A stretch of DNA of 64,000 nt from Rhizobium sp. BK399 (GCF_014194695.1 NZ_JACIAH010000005.1:302025-366024), one strand, 5' to 3'; shown: positions 47,950-57,115, counted from the first letter of the stretch. Notes: generated by a model not told the origin, from the letters alone. Made by a program: numbers and translations.

Positions 47950-48255
47950 TCAATGCGTCCAGGGTTGCGTCCGCGTATAGCGGAAATTGTCGGGATAGGC
48001 CACGATCTGACGCTGCGGATCCTTTGGCGCAATCACCCGGTACTCGATACCGTTACGCTTGGCATAAGCCTCGGCGAGTTCCTGCGTTTCGAAGGTCAGC
48101 TTCAACTGCTGGCGCATATCCGAGGAGGACGTATAGCCCATGATCGGATCGATGGTGCGCGGCGTCTCCTGATCGAACTCAAGAACCCAAATATGTGTCT
48201 TTGCCTTGCCGGACTGCATCGCTGTCTTGGCGGGACGGTAGATCTTGGCAGACAT
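47950..48255 (-). CDS. Complex I accessory subunit (ETC complex I subunit, NDUFS4-like)
   Basis: 101 residues. MSAKIYRPAKTAMQSGKAKT, WVLEFDQ and AKRNGIEYRVI, ending QIVAYPDNF, are typical of the alphaproteobacterial homologue of the mitochondrial 18-kDa NDUFS4 subunit, which joins the electron-input arm of NADH dehydrogenase. The length is as usual for the bacterial form. ATG 48255 is the family start; an upstream extension to 48342 is not conserved in type. Monocistronic between two tRNA genes. Confidence 0.9.
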   Translation of the reverse strand: MSAKIYRPAKTAMQSGKAKTHIWVLEFDQETPRTIDPIMGYTSSSDMRQQLKLTFETQELAEAYAKRNGIEYRVIAPKDPQRQIVAYPDNFRYTRTQPWTH

Positions 48256-48578
48256 TGCTGCAGCGCCTCCGGTTAACGGGCTTTCGCACTCAAAACTTCG
48301 TCTTCCCCATGTCCGGGGCCTCTCTTCATTCAAACATCGCACGAAGAGATGAATTTTGCTTAGCGGCGAATCCCTTTCTTTTCAAGAGAAAAGCCGTGGC
48401 GCCGGAAGCTGCATTCATGAGCCGTTTCCGACGCCCATCCACTACCCTTCCCTAATTCGCACTGACGTCAACAGACGCACACCGCGTTGAACGAAAGAGC
48501 GCTCACCAAGCGGGGGATTAGGTGATTTTAGATATTGCGGGCTCGAGGCGAACCGTGTATTGCCCTCCCTCGTCGGCA
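48256..48578. other. Gene-free stretch before tRNA-Pro
   Basis: 323 bp without a credible gene. It holds the promoter of the complex I subunit gene and that of tRNA-Pro. The only visible structure is a short inverted repeat CTTTTC/GAAAAG at 48378-48393. Confidence 0.5.
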
Positions 48579-48655
<77 letters not shown>

Positions 48656-48801
48656 CTTTTCTCGACAATTCATGATACGACTGGCTGCCTTAACCGGCAT
48701 TGCCAACCCATTCACATTGCCCCCCGCCAATCGGCGCGGCTGCGCAACGCCCCCGAATCGATTGCGTATAGGTCGATCTCGCGGTGCTTTGGAGTGGCGC
48801 G

Positions 48802-49284
48802 CTATTTCTTCTTGGTGGTCGTCGCGCTCATCACTTTGTCACCCGGCTTGATGCCGAGCTTTGCCGTCACGCCGGCATTAAGCTCGATCACGTACTTCAC
48901 CTCCGTCATCGAATCGATGACCTCCTGCGAGTACGGCACGGCGTTCTGCTTGATGTTGCGAATCGTACCCGTCGAATCAACGAACAGCATATCGAGGGGC
49001 AGGATGGTGTTTTCCATCCACATCTGGACCCGTCGAGACACACCGAAATCGAAAATCATTCCAGCGTCTTCGGCCATTTCCTTGCGATACATGAGCCCGC
49101 GCTGGCGCTCTTCGTTCGTGTCGGCGATTTCGACGATGAAATTCAGCCGCTTGCCAGATGCCGTGTGGATGATGAGCGGCTCCTTGTCGAACGTCATCGG
49201 CTGTTGCGAAAGGGCCGGCAGGGCGACGATGAAAAAAAGCGCCGCAAGGGCGCTTCTTATCCAGTGCGAGCGGGACACAGGCAT
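48802..49284 (-). CDS. DUF192 family exported protein
   Basis: 160 residues with signal peptide 1-26 (ALSQ). DUF192 core: VEIADTNEERQRGLMYR, MIFDFGVSRRVQMWMENT, PLDMLFVDSTG and VIELNAG. The fold is a small beta-barrel; function is unknown, but the pairing with a double cold-shock protein just upstream is conserved in Rhizobiales. The start ATG overlaps the cold-shock stop by 1 bp (ATGA), so they are translated together. Confidence 0.9.
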   Translation of the reverse strand: MPVSRSHWIRSALAALFFIVALPALSQQPMTFDKEPLIIHTASGKRLNFIVEIADTNEERQRGLMYRKEMAEDAGMIFDFGVSRRVQMWMENTILPLDMLFVDSTGTIRNIKQNAVPYSQEVIDSMTEVKYVIELNAGVTAKLGIKPGDKVMSATTTKKK

Positions 49285-49862
49285 CAGTGTGCGCGGCTCA
49301 CCGGGCTTGGCACATCCGGATGAATCTCGGCAGCCATCAGCCCCTTGTCGCCGTCGCCGTAACGCACGAGTACGACCTGACCCGGACGCAACTCGGTGAG
49401 ACCGAACCGGCGCAATGTTTCCATGTGCACGAAAATATCCTCGGTCCCCTCGCCCCGCGTCAGAAAACCGAAACCCTTGGTGCGGTTGAACCACTTTACC
49501 AGCGCGCGCTCCAGCCCGCTCGTCGGTGTCACCTGCACATGCGTGCGAACCGGCGGCAGCATCGAGGGATGGACGGCCGTCGACTGGTCCATGGAAAGGA
49601 TCTTGAATGCCTGGTAGCCGCGTTCGCGGCGCTGAATCAGCGCAACGATCCGCGTGCCTTCGAGAATTGTCTGGAAGCCGTCGCGACGCAGGCAGGTCAC
49701 ATGAAGGAGGACATCCTGCATGCCATTGTCGGGGACAATAAAACCGAAGCCCTTGGCTACGTCGAACCACTTGACGACGCCGGTGATTTCAATGAGGTCG
49801 ACCGCTTCCCCCGCGAGTTGTTCGAGGTCGGTGAATTCCTTTGATGAAATCCTGTCAGCCAT
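49284..49862 (-). CDS. Double cold-shock-domain protein
   Basis: 192 residues with two cold-shock domains: the first at about 27-92 (VKWFDVAKGFGFIVPD, DVLLHVTCLR) and the second at about 120-182 (VKWFNRTKGFGFLTRG, DIFVHMETLR). Both carry RNP1-like KGFGF and RNP2-like (D)xFVH/LLHV motifs; the first is more divergent. Nucleic-acid-binding protein, probably an RNA chaperone. Located opposite gloA with 195 bp between. Confidence 0.92.
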   Translation of the reverse strand: MADRISSKEFTDLEQLAGEAVDLIEITGVVKWFDVAKGFGFIVPDNGMQDVLLHVTCLRRDGFQTILEGTRIVALIQRRERGYQAFKILSMDQSTAVHPSMLPPVRTHVQVTPTSGLERALVKWFNRTKGFGFLTRGEGTEDIFVHMETLRRFGLTELRPGQVVLVRYGDGDKGLMAAEIHPDVPSPVSRAH

Positions 49863-50057
49863 GTCGCCAGCCCCTCAATACGCGTCACACTGTTACGGTT
49901 AACTGATTCTTGAGATCAAGATTAACATGTTGGTAACGGATTAGCGCAAGTCCTACTTTTCGATTATTCCCAGTTGCCAATCATACCCCGCTGTCTTGCC
50001 CGAAACTGGTGTTCCGCCACATAAGATTCCGTCACCCCGCAATAGAGAGGAAATAGA

Positions 50058-50498
50058 ATGCGTTATCTCCACACCATGGTCCGCGTGAAAGATCTGGATG
50101 CCTCCCTGCATTTTTACACGACCCTCTTCGGCCTCGAGGAACTCCGACGCACGGAGAACGAGAAAGGCCGTTTCACGCTCGTTTTCCTTGCGGCCCCCGG
50201 CGACAAAAGCGACGCCAGCGCCAAGGGCGCGCCATGCCTGGAATTGACCTACAACTGGGACACCGAAGACTATACCGGCGGGCGCAACTTCGGCCATCTC
50301 GCCTATGAGGTCGACGATATCTATGCCGTCTGCCAGAAGCTTATGGACAACGGTATCACCATCAATCGTCCGCCGCGTGACGGCCACATGGCTTTCGTGC
50401 GTTCGCCCGACGGAATCTCGATCGAGATTCTGCAGAAGGGCGGCAGCCTTCCATCCGCCGAACCCTGGGCTTCGATGGGCAATACCGGCGCCTGGTAG
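50058..50498 (+). CDS. gloA: Lactoylglutathione lyase (glyoxalase I)
   Basis: 146 residues, vicinal-oxygen-chelate fold. [41 protein letters not shown] and [14 protein letters not shown] are the classical glyoxalase I motifs, with metal ligands His, Glu, His and Glu in them. It isomerises the methylglyoxal-glutathione hemithioacetal to S-lactoylglutathione. RBS GAGAGGAAATAG. Length equals the usual short bacterial form. Confidence 0.95.
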   Translation: MRYLHTMVRVKDLDASLHFYTTLFGLEELRRTENEKGRFTLVFLAAPGDKSDASAKGAPCLELTYNWDTEDYTGGRNFGHLAYEVDDIYAVCQKLMDNGITINRPPRDGHMAFVRSPDGISIEILQKGGSLPSAEPWASMGNTGAW

Positions 50499-50653
50499 CC
50501 GAGGCTTTTGCGAGGCTTGCGGCTTTTGCGATTTCGGACCGACGTGTCCGCGCCGCGCTTGCCGCAGCCTGGTGGCGCAGGCACTCTCCAGCCGACTCGA
50601 GGCGAAACGACGCGACTTTTGCGCAGCTTCGCCATCTCCTGGAGACTGCTCGC

Positions 50654-51703
50654 GTGCTCGCTATTGAAAAGCGGATCCCTTTTGGACCTGCCCTTCTGAT
50701 CGCCACATCGGCACTGATGCTGACCGGCTGCATGTCGGACAAGAAGGGTACCGATGCCGCAGCGGTGGTCGCCCCCGTCGAGCCGGCTGATGTAGCGCAG
50801 CAGGCGGCGGCGCCTGCCAAGCCCGGCTACCGCGACCCCATGGTGGCCGGCATGTCGGGCCCCCAGCCGGCTCAAGCCGCGAATGCGCAGCCGGTGGCGG
50901 TCGGATCGACCGCTTCGGCGCCTGCCAATATTGGCGGCCTGGCAATGCAGTCGACTGGCATTAATGCACAGGCGATGAGCATTTTCTCGGTACACCCGGC
51001 ACCACAAAACAATCCGACCTCGACGCAGTTGCAGCCGGCCGCCGGCAATGCCTATGCACCCGGCGGCGTCAGCCCGACCCGCTCCAGCGTCTACAGCAGC
51101 CAGCTCCCACCCGATCAATCCCCGCAATCCCAGCAGGGTCAGCCGCCCTTGCCGCCACAGCAATCCTCACAGAATACAAGCACGCAGATCACGCCGGTCC
51201 AGACTGCCTCATTGGCAACGGGCCAGACGATGAATGCGCTTTACAGCGCACCGCGGCAAAACCTGCTCGGCAGTCTTTCCGGGTTGCTGCAAAAGGCCTC
51301 GCTACCCGGCATGACACGGATTGCGCCCAACGGTCTGCATCTTCAAAACGACAAGGTTGACGTCGGCTGCTTCAAGCCGAACCTGTTGAATGTCATCAAG
51401 GCTGTCGAAACGCATTTCGGCAGGCCGGTGGTCGTCACGTCAGGGTATCGCGACCCGGACCATAACCGCATGGTCGGCGGCGCCGAGGAATCCATGCACA
51501 AGACCTGTGACGCCGCCGACATCCAGATGGACGGAGTGTCGAAATGGGACATCGCGAGCTATATTCGCTCGCTGCCTGATCGCGGCGGCGTTGGCACCTA
51601 TTGCCACACCGATTCCATCCATCTTGACACCGGAAAGAGCCGTGACTGGAACTGGGGTTGTGGCGGCAGAACGGCGCCGGCGGCGATCGCGCGCGCCCTT
51701 TAG
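50654..51703 (+). CDS. M15-family (YcbK-like) peptidase lipoprotein
   Basis: 349 residues. N-terminal lipoprotein signal ending LTGC (Cys about residue 26), a long low-complexity Pro/Gln/Ser/Ala-rich linker (about 30-205), then a D-Ala-D-Ala carboxypeptidase-like M15A domain (about 235-335). Zinc-site signatures: VVTSGYRDPDHN, MHKTCDAADIQ (HxxxxxxD) and SIHLD. It probably cuts or binds peptidoglycan peptides from the outer membrane. GTG 50654 follows GGAGA at 8 nt. The disordered linker suggests it spans from membrane to wall. Confidence 0.87.
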   Translation: MLAIEKRIPFGPALLIATSALMLTGCMSDKKGTDAAAVVAPVEPADVAQQAAAPAKPGYRDPMVAGMSGPQPAQAANAQPVAVGSTASAPANIGGLAMQSTGINAQAMSIFSVHPAPQNNPTSTQLQPAAGNAYAPGGVSPTRSSVYSSQLPPDQSPQSQQGQPPLPPQQSSQNTSTQITPVQTASLATGQTMNALYSAPRQNLLGSLSGLLQKASLPGMTRIAPNGLHLQNDKVDVGCFKPNLLNVIKAVETHFGRPVVVTSGYRDPDHNRMVGGAEESMHKTCDAADIQMDGVSKWDIASYIRSLPDRGGVGTYCHTDSIHLDTGKSRDWNWGCGGRTAPAAIARAL

Positions 51704-51852
51704 CGCTTGCCCTGCATCGTTCATAACGCAGCGTGAGCATGCCCGATGGGTTGCGAACATCGACCGATAGCGTTTTGATTCGGTTGCAATAAACGCGAGT
51801 TCGCTGCCGCAAAAAAATCCTGTCATTATTTTGCAAAAAATCGAAATTGCCG

Positions 51853-51881
51853 CTTGCGGGATTCAAAGTGCCTGACTATAA
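51853..51881 (+). promoter_or_regulatory. Promoter of tRNA-Glu (TTC)
   Basis: CTTGCG (51853-51858), a 17-bp spacer, then CTATAA (51876-51881), 19 bp before the tRNA. It matches the rhizobial housekeeping consensus CTTGAC-N17-CTATAT well. Confidence 0.75.
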
Positions 51882-51900
51882 GGGCGCCACCACGAAGGAA

Positions 51901-51975
51901 GCGCCCTTCGTCTATCGGTTAGGACACCAGATTTTCATTCTGGGAAGAGGGGTTCGACTCCCCTAGGGCGTGCCA
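51901..51975 (+). tRNA. tRNA-Glu (TTC)
   Basis: 75 nt; acceptor GCGCCCT / AGGGCGT with a G1-U72 wobble pair, D-arm TCTATCGGTTAGGA, anticodon stem CCAGA/TCTGG around loop TTTTCAT (anticodon TTC), T-arm GGTTCGACTCC, discriminator G and encoded CCA. Confidence 0.97.
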
Positions 51976-52091
51976 TTCGTGTTGATTTCATTACATTTTT
52001 TAGTTTTCTTCGGCATGATTGCCGCGCATTCGCAACGTTCTGCGGAAAGCGGCGGTCTTGCGCTATGCCCCTCGTCCAATAAAAATGGGCG

Positions 52092-52640
52092 ATGGCCAAA
52101 CAAGTCCTTTTCATTCAGGGTGCGGGCGAAGGTGTCCACGACCACTGGGATAACCAGCTCGTGGCGAGCCTTGAGCGCGAACTTGGCGAAAACTATGCTG
52201 TCCGCTACCCAAGGATGCCCGGCGAAGACGATCCCAGTTACACAGTCTGGAAGGCCGCACTGGCGAGCGAACTCGACTTGCTGGAGGATCGGGCAGTTCT
52301 CGTGGGTCACTCGTTCGGCGGCACTGTTTTGATCCATGCGTTTGCCGAACAACACAAGCCAAGGTTTGGCGGCTTGTTTGTCCTCGCGGCGCCCTTCTTC
52401 GGAGAAGGCGGATGGTCAAGCAGTGGCATGGCCGACTGCCGCGAGGTCCCAGGGCGCATTTCGGCCGGCACTCCCCTCTATCTTTATCATAGCGCTGAGG
52501 ACGCGGAGGTGCCTGCTGCCCATGTTCATCTCTATGCGAAAGCGTTTCCAAGTGCTGTGGTTCGGATGCTCGAACACGGGGATCACCAGTTCAACAATGA
52601 TTTGAGCGACGTCGCGGCAGACATTCGTTTGCTCTCCTAA
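52092..52640 (+). CDS. Alpha/beta hydrolase (RBBP9/YdeN family)
   Basis: 182 residues. Nucleophile elbow VGHSFGGT (Ser about residue 75), catalytic Asp in YHSAEDAEVPAAH and His in LEHGDHQFNN, so the triad is complete. N-terminal FIQGAGEGVHDHW matches the family. Function is probably a serine esterase of unknown substrate. It is the only gene between the two tRNA-Glu genes, so recombination between those could delete it. Confidence 0.85.
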   Translation: MAKQVLFIQGAGEGVHDHWDNQLVASLERELGENYAVRYPRMPGEDDPSYTVWKAALASELDLLEDRAVLVGHSFGGTVLIHAFAEQHKPRFGGLFVLAAPFFGEGGWSSSGMADCREVPGRISAGTPLYLYHSAEDAEVPAAHVHLYAKAFPSAVVRMLEHGDHQFNNDLSDVAADIRLLS

Positions 52641-52700
52641 GCTTAGGCATCGCTCTCGCCGCTTCCGAGTGGCCGCGGTATTTTCGCTCAGTTCGCGCGT

Positions 52701-52729
52701 CTTGTCGAAACGCGCTTCCGTTCCTATTT
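52701..52729 (+). promoter_or_regulatory. Promoter of tRNA-Glu (CTC)
   Basis: CTTGTC (52701-52706), 17-bp spacer, CTATTT (52724-52729), 11 bp upstream of the tRNA start. Same class as the promoter of the first tRNA-Glu gene. Confidence 0.65.
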
Positions 52730-52740
52730 CTTTTGCTGAT

Positions 52741-52815
52741 GCGCCCTTCGTCTATCGGTTAGGACAACAGATTCTCATTCTGTAAAGAGGGGTTCGATTC
52801 CCCTAGGGCGTACCA
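52741..52815 (+). tRNA. tRNA-Glu (CTC)
   Basis: 75 nt and nearly identical to the first copy. Anticodon stem ACAGA/TCTGT around loop TTCTCAT (anticodon CTC). The pair at 27-43 has changed from C-G to A-T in a compensatory way, the T-loop has one C-to-T change, and the discriminator base is A instead of G. CCA is encoded. Confidence 0.96.
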
Positions 52816-53084
52816 CTCCCATTGATATCATTTGGTTTTTGGGTTGCGCGACAAAATGCGCCTGAACCGACCTACGCCCTGCCCTTGCGGCCGAAAACGC
52901 TAATGGGCGCAAATGGATACGGCTGCGAAATCAATCGAAACCAAGCCCCAAAATAGCGAGCTTGGTGGATCAGTCCCTTTGCTCGCTCAACGAACATTTG
53001 GTTCGCAAATTTACCGTTGCGTACTTCTGGCCCGAGTACACGGTGCTATTGTCGCACAGTCGGAATTTGAGCGTAGGTGCCGCC

Positions 53085-53417
53085 ATGGACGAAGGACAAG
53101 TTGAATGGTTATCAACCGTCGTAAGTGCTTCCATGACCGAAGGGCGGGTTGACTGGCTGACGGCTGTCATCGTCGGAGGCGTAGCCGGTTGGATGGCCAA
53201 CAAATTCATGCACGCCCATGCCCATCTAGCGACCGATATCGTCGCGGGGGTCGTTGGGGCCGTTATCCTCAATGCAATCGCGGAGCGACTGGGTTTTCAC
53301 TACGGCGGATGGGTCGCTTTTTTCGGGCTCGGCTTTTTCGGCGCGTGTCTGCTGTTGCTGCCCATACGGTTGGTCCGAGTTCGCATGCGACCACCGCGGG
53401 CTCCCGACGACTGGTGA
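53085..53417 (+). CDS. GlsB/YeaQ/YmgE-family membrane protein
   Basis: 110 residues from ATG 53085. Two to three hydrophobic helices: AVIVGGVAGWMANKFM, DIVAGVVGAVILNAIAERLG and FFGLGFFGACLLLLPIRLV. The GxxAGW and DIxxGxxGAxxxN patterns define this stress-associated family. Ahead of the core stand two similar stretches, EGQVEWLSTVV and EGRVDWLTAVI, that look like a short tandem duplication. A longer frame starts at 52962 but adds only unconserved residues. Confidence 0.78.
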   Translation: MDEGQVEWLSTVVSASMTEGRVDWLTAVIVGGVAGWMANKFMHAHAHLATDIVAGVVGAVILNAIAERLGFHYGGWVAFFGLGFFGACLLLLPIRLVRVRMRPPRAPDDW

Positions 53418-53562
53418 GCGACGGTGGTCAAAAAACGCGAGCGTCAGTCCAGCGCTGATATGACGCTTTTCCTCTTAGACCCAGTTCATGCGGGATGGCG
53501 CGAACCAGAGCGCACGGTGACCTTCTGCCAAGCGGTTGGCATTGGAAGTCGGCTCGGCGTGG

Positions 53563-54894
53563 TCAGAAGCCGCTGATCAGCTCCACCTTCGAGCCGTCGC
53601 TGAAGCGTGAAATCCGAAATGCCTTCGGGTCGACGACGGGTGGCCGGCCGGTAACGATATCCGCCATCAAGCGCCCTGCCGCCGGCCCGATGCCGAAGCC
53701 ATGCCCAGAAAATCCGGTCGCGACATGAAAGCCGGGAATGGCGTCAAGGGCCGAGATGACGGGCACGGCATCTGGCGTAACATCGATATAGCCACCCCAG
53801 CCCTGCGCGATTTCCACCTTCTCGAACACCGGAAGCGCCCTTTTCAGGCCGCCTAGCGCATCCAGCGTCAATTTCTTCGAGGGCAACGGATCGAGAACCC
53901 GGTGAGGCTCAAACGGGCTTGCCTCATCCATCGACCAATGCCGCGGAATGCGCAACTCGTCGAAAAAACGACCGGCCAAGCGAAAGGAGAGCGATTTCCA
54001 CTCGGCCCGCAACGCCGGCAGGAAGTCTGCGGCATAACGGAACGAATCCGGCACGATGTCGACGATGTTGTCGTGTCCGCAAGCTACGGTATAGCCGCCG
54101 TCTTGCCGCTTGCGGATCGCGAAATCCTTCGCCCAGATCGCTTGCTCCGGCCCGCCTTCCAACCGTCTGGTGCGCATCACGCTGTTCAATACCTTGAGCT
54201 GCGGCAGGTCGATGCCGAAGCGCCCGGCAAACAGGCTGGACCAGGCTCCGCCAGCCAGAACGACGGCCGTGCAGGCGATCGCACCACGTTCGGTCACCAC
54301 GCCGCTGACGGCTCCCGCTGAAGTCTCTATGCCGCGCACTGCGCATTCCGTCAGGATCGTCGCCCCCTTGTCACGCGCGGCTTCAGCGATCGCCGGTGCC
54401 GCTTTCTGCGGCTCCGCTCGTCCGTCGGCCGGCGTATAGAGCGCTCCTGCCATGTCGAGCCTCGACCCGGGAACCGTTTCGCCGAATTCGCGTGCGGTCA
54501 ACATGCGGGATTCGATCTGGTAGCCGTCCAGATTTGTACGCCAGCGCTCGTGGTCGGCCAGTTCCTTTTCGGTGGCGCAGGTGAAGATGATGCCGGCTCG
54601 CTTGAAGCCGGTGTCGCGACCGGTGCGCTTGTCGAGGCCATCCCATATTCTCAGCGCCTCGGCCATCAACGGCACTTCGCGCGGATCGCGCATCGAGATG
54701 CGCACCCAACCCCAGTTGCGGCTCGACTGTTCCTTGCCGATACCGCCCTTCTCGCAGAGCGTGACGCGCAAGCCACGTTCGGCAAGCTCCAGCGCGGTGG
54801 AGCAACCGATGATACCGCCGCCGATGACGACAACGTCGCATTCTTTCGGAAGCTCCTCGTCACCGTGGACGGGAACGACATACGGACCGGGCAT
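53563..54894 (-). CDS. FAD-dependent oxidoreductase (DAO / D-amino-acid dehydrogenase-like)
   Basis: 443 residues. FAD-binding motif CDVVVIGGGIIGCSTALELAERG near residue 20, then TLCEKGGIG and SRNWGWVR, and a C-terminal GFSGHGFGIGPAAGRLMADIV of the DAO family. Oxidises a secondary or tertiary amine such as a D-amino acid, N-methyl amino acid or an opine; the exact substrate is not visible. The motif SRNWGW with no covalent-FAD histidine is typical of the DadA/NodT-like branch. Stand-alone gene. Confidence 0.85.
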   Translation of the reverse strand: MPGPYVVPVHGDEELPKECDVVVIGGGIIGCSTALELAERGLRVTLCEKGGIGKEQSSRNWGWVRISMRDPREVPLMAEALRIWDGLDKRTGRDTGFKRAGIIFTCATEKELADHERWRTNLDGYQIESRMLTAREFGETVPGSRLDMAGALYTPADGRAEPQKAAPAIAEAARDKGATILTECAVRGIETSAGAVSGVVTERGAIACTAVVLAGGAWSSLFAGRFGIDLPQLKVLNSVMRTRRLEGGPEQAIWAKDFAIRKRQDGGYTVACGHDNIVDIVPDSFRYAADFLPALRAEWKSLSFRLAGRFFDELRIPRHWSMDEASPFEPHRVLDPLPSKKLTLDALGGLKRALPVFEKVEIAQGWGGYIDVTPDAVPVISALDAIPGFHVATGFSGHGFGIGPAAGRLMADIVTGRPPVVDPKAFRISRFSDGSKVELISGF

Positions 54895-54997
54895 GAGGGG
54901 ATCGTCTCCTGGCAGGACTCAAGATCGTTAGGCTAAGGTAGCCCTACAACCCCATCCCTCATTTCGGAACCCTGCCCGTGCCTTGTCCTGCATTCTT

Positions 54998-56224
54998 TCA
55001 GGATTGCTTGAAGGCAAACACGTCGACCGGTTCGCCCAATCCCCGAAGCGGGAACGAACCGAGGCTTTCCATGCCTTCCTTGCACGCGGCCATTTCGACG
55101 AAAGCCCGGGAGAAAAGCACCGGACGCTTGATTTCCTTCGTCAGGCTTTCCAGGCGCGAGGCTACGTTCACGGCCGGTCCGATCACTGTGAAGTCGAGCC
55201 GCCGACGCGAGCCGATATTCCCGTACATGACGTCGCCGACGTGGACGCCGACGCCGTAGCGCAGCACTTCGCGCCCGTTGCGCGCATTGCGCTCGTTGAG
55301 ATCGGCGACAGCACGCTCCGCCTCCTTGATCGCCATCAGAAGGTTCTGGCAGGCCGCGGCGTCGCGCAGCGGAAAGATCGCCAGCATACCGTCACCCATG
55401 AACTTGAGGATTTCGCCACCGTGCTTTTCGATCGGTTCCGACATTGCGTCGAAATAGCCGTTCAGTAGCTCGATGACGTCATCGCGCGGCCATTGATCCG
55501 AAATGGTCGTAAAGTCGCGCAGGTCGCAGATCATGATCGCAGCACCGACCGTCGCACCGCTGCCGCGGGTCGTGGCGCCGGCTAGAATTTCGGCGCTGGC
55601 GTGTGGCCCGACGTAGGTTTCAAGCAAAGTGCGCGCAAGAATGTTCTTGGTGCGAATTTCGCTCACAAGCGTCAATGCCGGAAGAACGTCTTTTAGGAAG
55701 GCGATATGCTCTTCTGTAAAGCCACCGGGACGGTCACTGGAAAAGGTCGCGATGTGGCGTTTGCCGAGCGTGTGTTCCATTGGCCAGGCGACGTACTCGG
55801 TTAGCCCTTCACGTATCATTTCGTCATAGAATTGGTGGTGGCCGTCGCCATCGCGCATTATCTCGAGGTTTCTGCGTACTTCGACTGCGCCGCTGAAGAT
55901 CTCGTTCACCGGGCTGTTTTGAAACTGCGGTGTTTTCTCGACCCCATAGGCGAACGTATCGATCTTGGCTTCGGCCAGGCCGGTGCGCCAGAGGATGCGC
56001 GCACCCAGCCATTGCGGATGAAGCGTTCGGAAATGCAACGATGCGCGTGCGACAGGCACGCCCTCGTCGCGCAGCCGCTGGCACATCTGCACAAATATGT
56101 TGTCGATGAACCTCTCGCCGCGCGTCTCGTTGACCAGCCAATCGATAATCTTGCGTCGACGCGCGGGCCACACGCCCTCGCTGTGCTCCATGAGGTCCAC
56201 AGGTACGTCCGAAAGGGATTGCAT
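54998..56224 (-). CDS. Class III adenylate cyclase
   Basis: 408 residues. The N-terminal about 205 residues are a sensory domain of unknown type; the cyclase homology domain is at about 225-390. Metal aspartates are in MICDLRDFTT and KFMGDGMLAI; adenine-specifying Lys (LKFMGDG) and Asp (RLDFTVIG) are present, as are transition-state Asn and Arg in PAVNVASRLE, so it should make cyclic AMP from ATP. No transmembrane helix is seen: cytosolic enzyme. ATG 56224 has GGAG at 8 nt; an alternative at 56239 exists. Confidence 0.93.
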   Translation of the reverse strand: MQSLSDVPVDLMEHSEGVWPARRRKIIDWLVNETRGERFIDNIFVQMCQRLRDEGVPVARASLHFRTLHPQWLGARILWRTGLAEAKIDTFAYGVEKTPQFQNSPVNEIFSGAVEVRRNLEIMRDGDGHHQFYDEMIREGLTEYVAWPMEHTLGKRHIATFSSDRPGGFTEEHIAFLKDVLPALTLVSEIRTKNILARTLLETYVGPHASAEILAGATTRGSGATVGAAIMICDLRDFTTISDQWPRDDVIELLNGYFDAMSEPIEKHGGEILKFMGDGMLAIFPLRDAAACQNLLMAIKEAERAVADLNERNARNGREVLRYGVGVHVGDVMYGNIGSRRRLDFTVIGPAVNVASRLESLTKEIKRPVLFSRAFVEMAACKEGMESLGSFPLRGLGEPVDVFAFKQS

Positions 56225-56350
56225 AACTACGCTCCACAAAACACGGTCGTCTCCCGATTGCGGAAGACCCTATCCATCCACCAGCTAGATGGTACACGGC
56301 GCGTCGAATTGAAATAGCCGGGACCGACCAAGGATGAGTTACGCTGTTTC

Positions 56351-57115
56351 TTAGCCGAGCAAACGCCGTGTCTCTGCGATGGTCGTGGCGCTCGACGCCA
56401 AAGGCCTGTATTCGAGTCCAATCGCGCCGCCGTAACCATGTTGGACGAGCCAATCGACGCGGTGCTTGAGGTCGATGTTCCCGCTACCCGGCTCGTTCCT
56501 TCCCGGATGATCGGCGATATGGACGTGGAAAACCCGGTCGATGTTGTCCGCTATGACCTCTGCCGTATTCTCCCCCATCACTGCGGAATGATAGACATCG
56601 TAGACGATGCCGATCTCTGGCCGCCCTGTCGCCCTCACGATCTCGATGCCTTCGATCGTTGAGTGCAGGAAATAGCCAACGTGGTCGATCAACGTGTTGA
56701 GCGGCTCGAGTCCAAGGCGGACACCAGTACCCTCGAGAAACTCGCCGGCAGCGGTCAGCGTCTCGACGAGAGCCGCCTTCTGCTCTTCACGGGACTTGCC
56801 AGGGAGATCATTACCTGCCTGGGCAATCAACGTATGCGCACCGAGGCGTCGGGCAGTCTCAACAGAACTTTTCAGCCCCTTCAGGAAGTTTTCTTTGTTG
56901 TTTCTGTCAGTTAAGGCGATCATCGGTTCGGCCACGAAGCTGGTAAGTTGGACGCACGTTTCGGTCAGCGCCCATTCGATGCTGCCGATATCCTTGTCCG
57001 TCCATCTCCAGAATTCGACGGCCTCGACGCCATGACTGTGCGCAAACCGGATCCTGTCCGCGAAGGTCTCGGCCTCGGCTGCGAACAGCCATTCGATGCA
57101 AGCAGAAAGTCTCAT
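56351..57115 (-). CDS. Hydroxypyruvate isomerase-like TIM-barrel protein
   Basis: 254 residues, xylose-isomerase-like barrel. MRLSACIEWLF, VEFWRWTDKDI, GLEPLNTLIDHVGYFL (first metal Glu), GIVYDVYHSAVMGEN, VFHVHIADHPGRNEPGSG and IGLEYRP (second Glu) match the Hyi/OtnI group. It may isomerise hydroxypyruvate to tartronate semialdehyde or act on a related 2-ketose; direct proof is absent. The longer frame to 57268 would run through the upstream terminator region and is rejected. Single-gene unit. Confidence 0.85.
   Translation of the reverse strand: MRLSACIEWLFAAEAETFADRIRFAHSHGVEAVEFWRWTDKDIGSIEWALTETCVQLTSFVAEPMIALTDRNNKENFLKGLKSSVETARRLGAHTLIAQAGNDLPGKSREEQKAALVETLTAAGEFLEGTGVRLGLEPLNTLIDHVGYFLHSTIEGIEIVRATGRPEIGIVYDVYHSAVMGENTAEVIADNIDRVFHVHIADHPGRNEPGSGNIDLKHRVDWLVQHGYGGAIGLEYRPLASSATTIAETRRLLG

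Noticed and set aside
51901..52815. tRNA-Glu pair as attachment sites of an integrated element
   Set aside because: The repeats are two full tRNAs with their own promoters and different anticodons; the enclosed DNA holds no integrase or mobility gene.
52962..53084. 41-residue N-terminal extension of the GlsB-family protein
   Set aside because: The added sequence is not hydrophobic, has no ribosome binding site, and the family core starts after ATG 53085.
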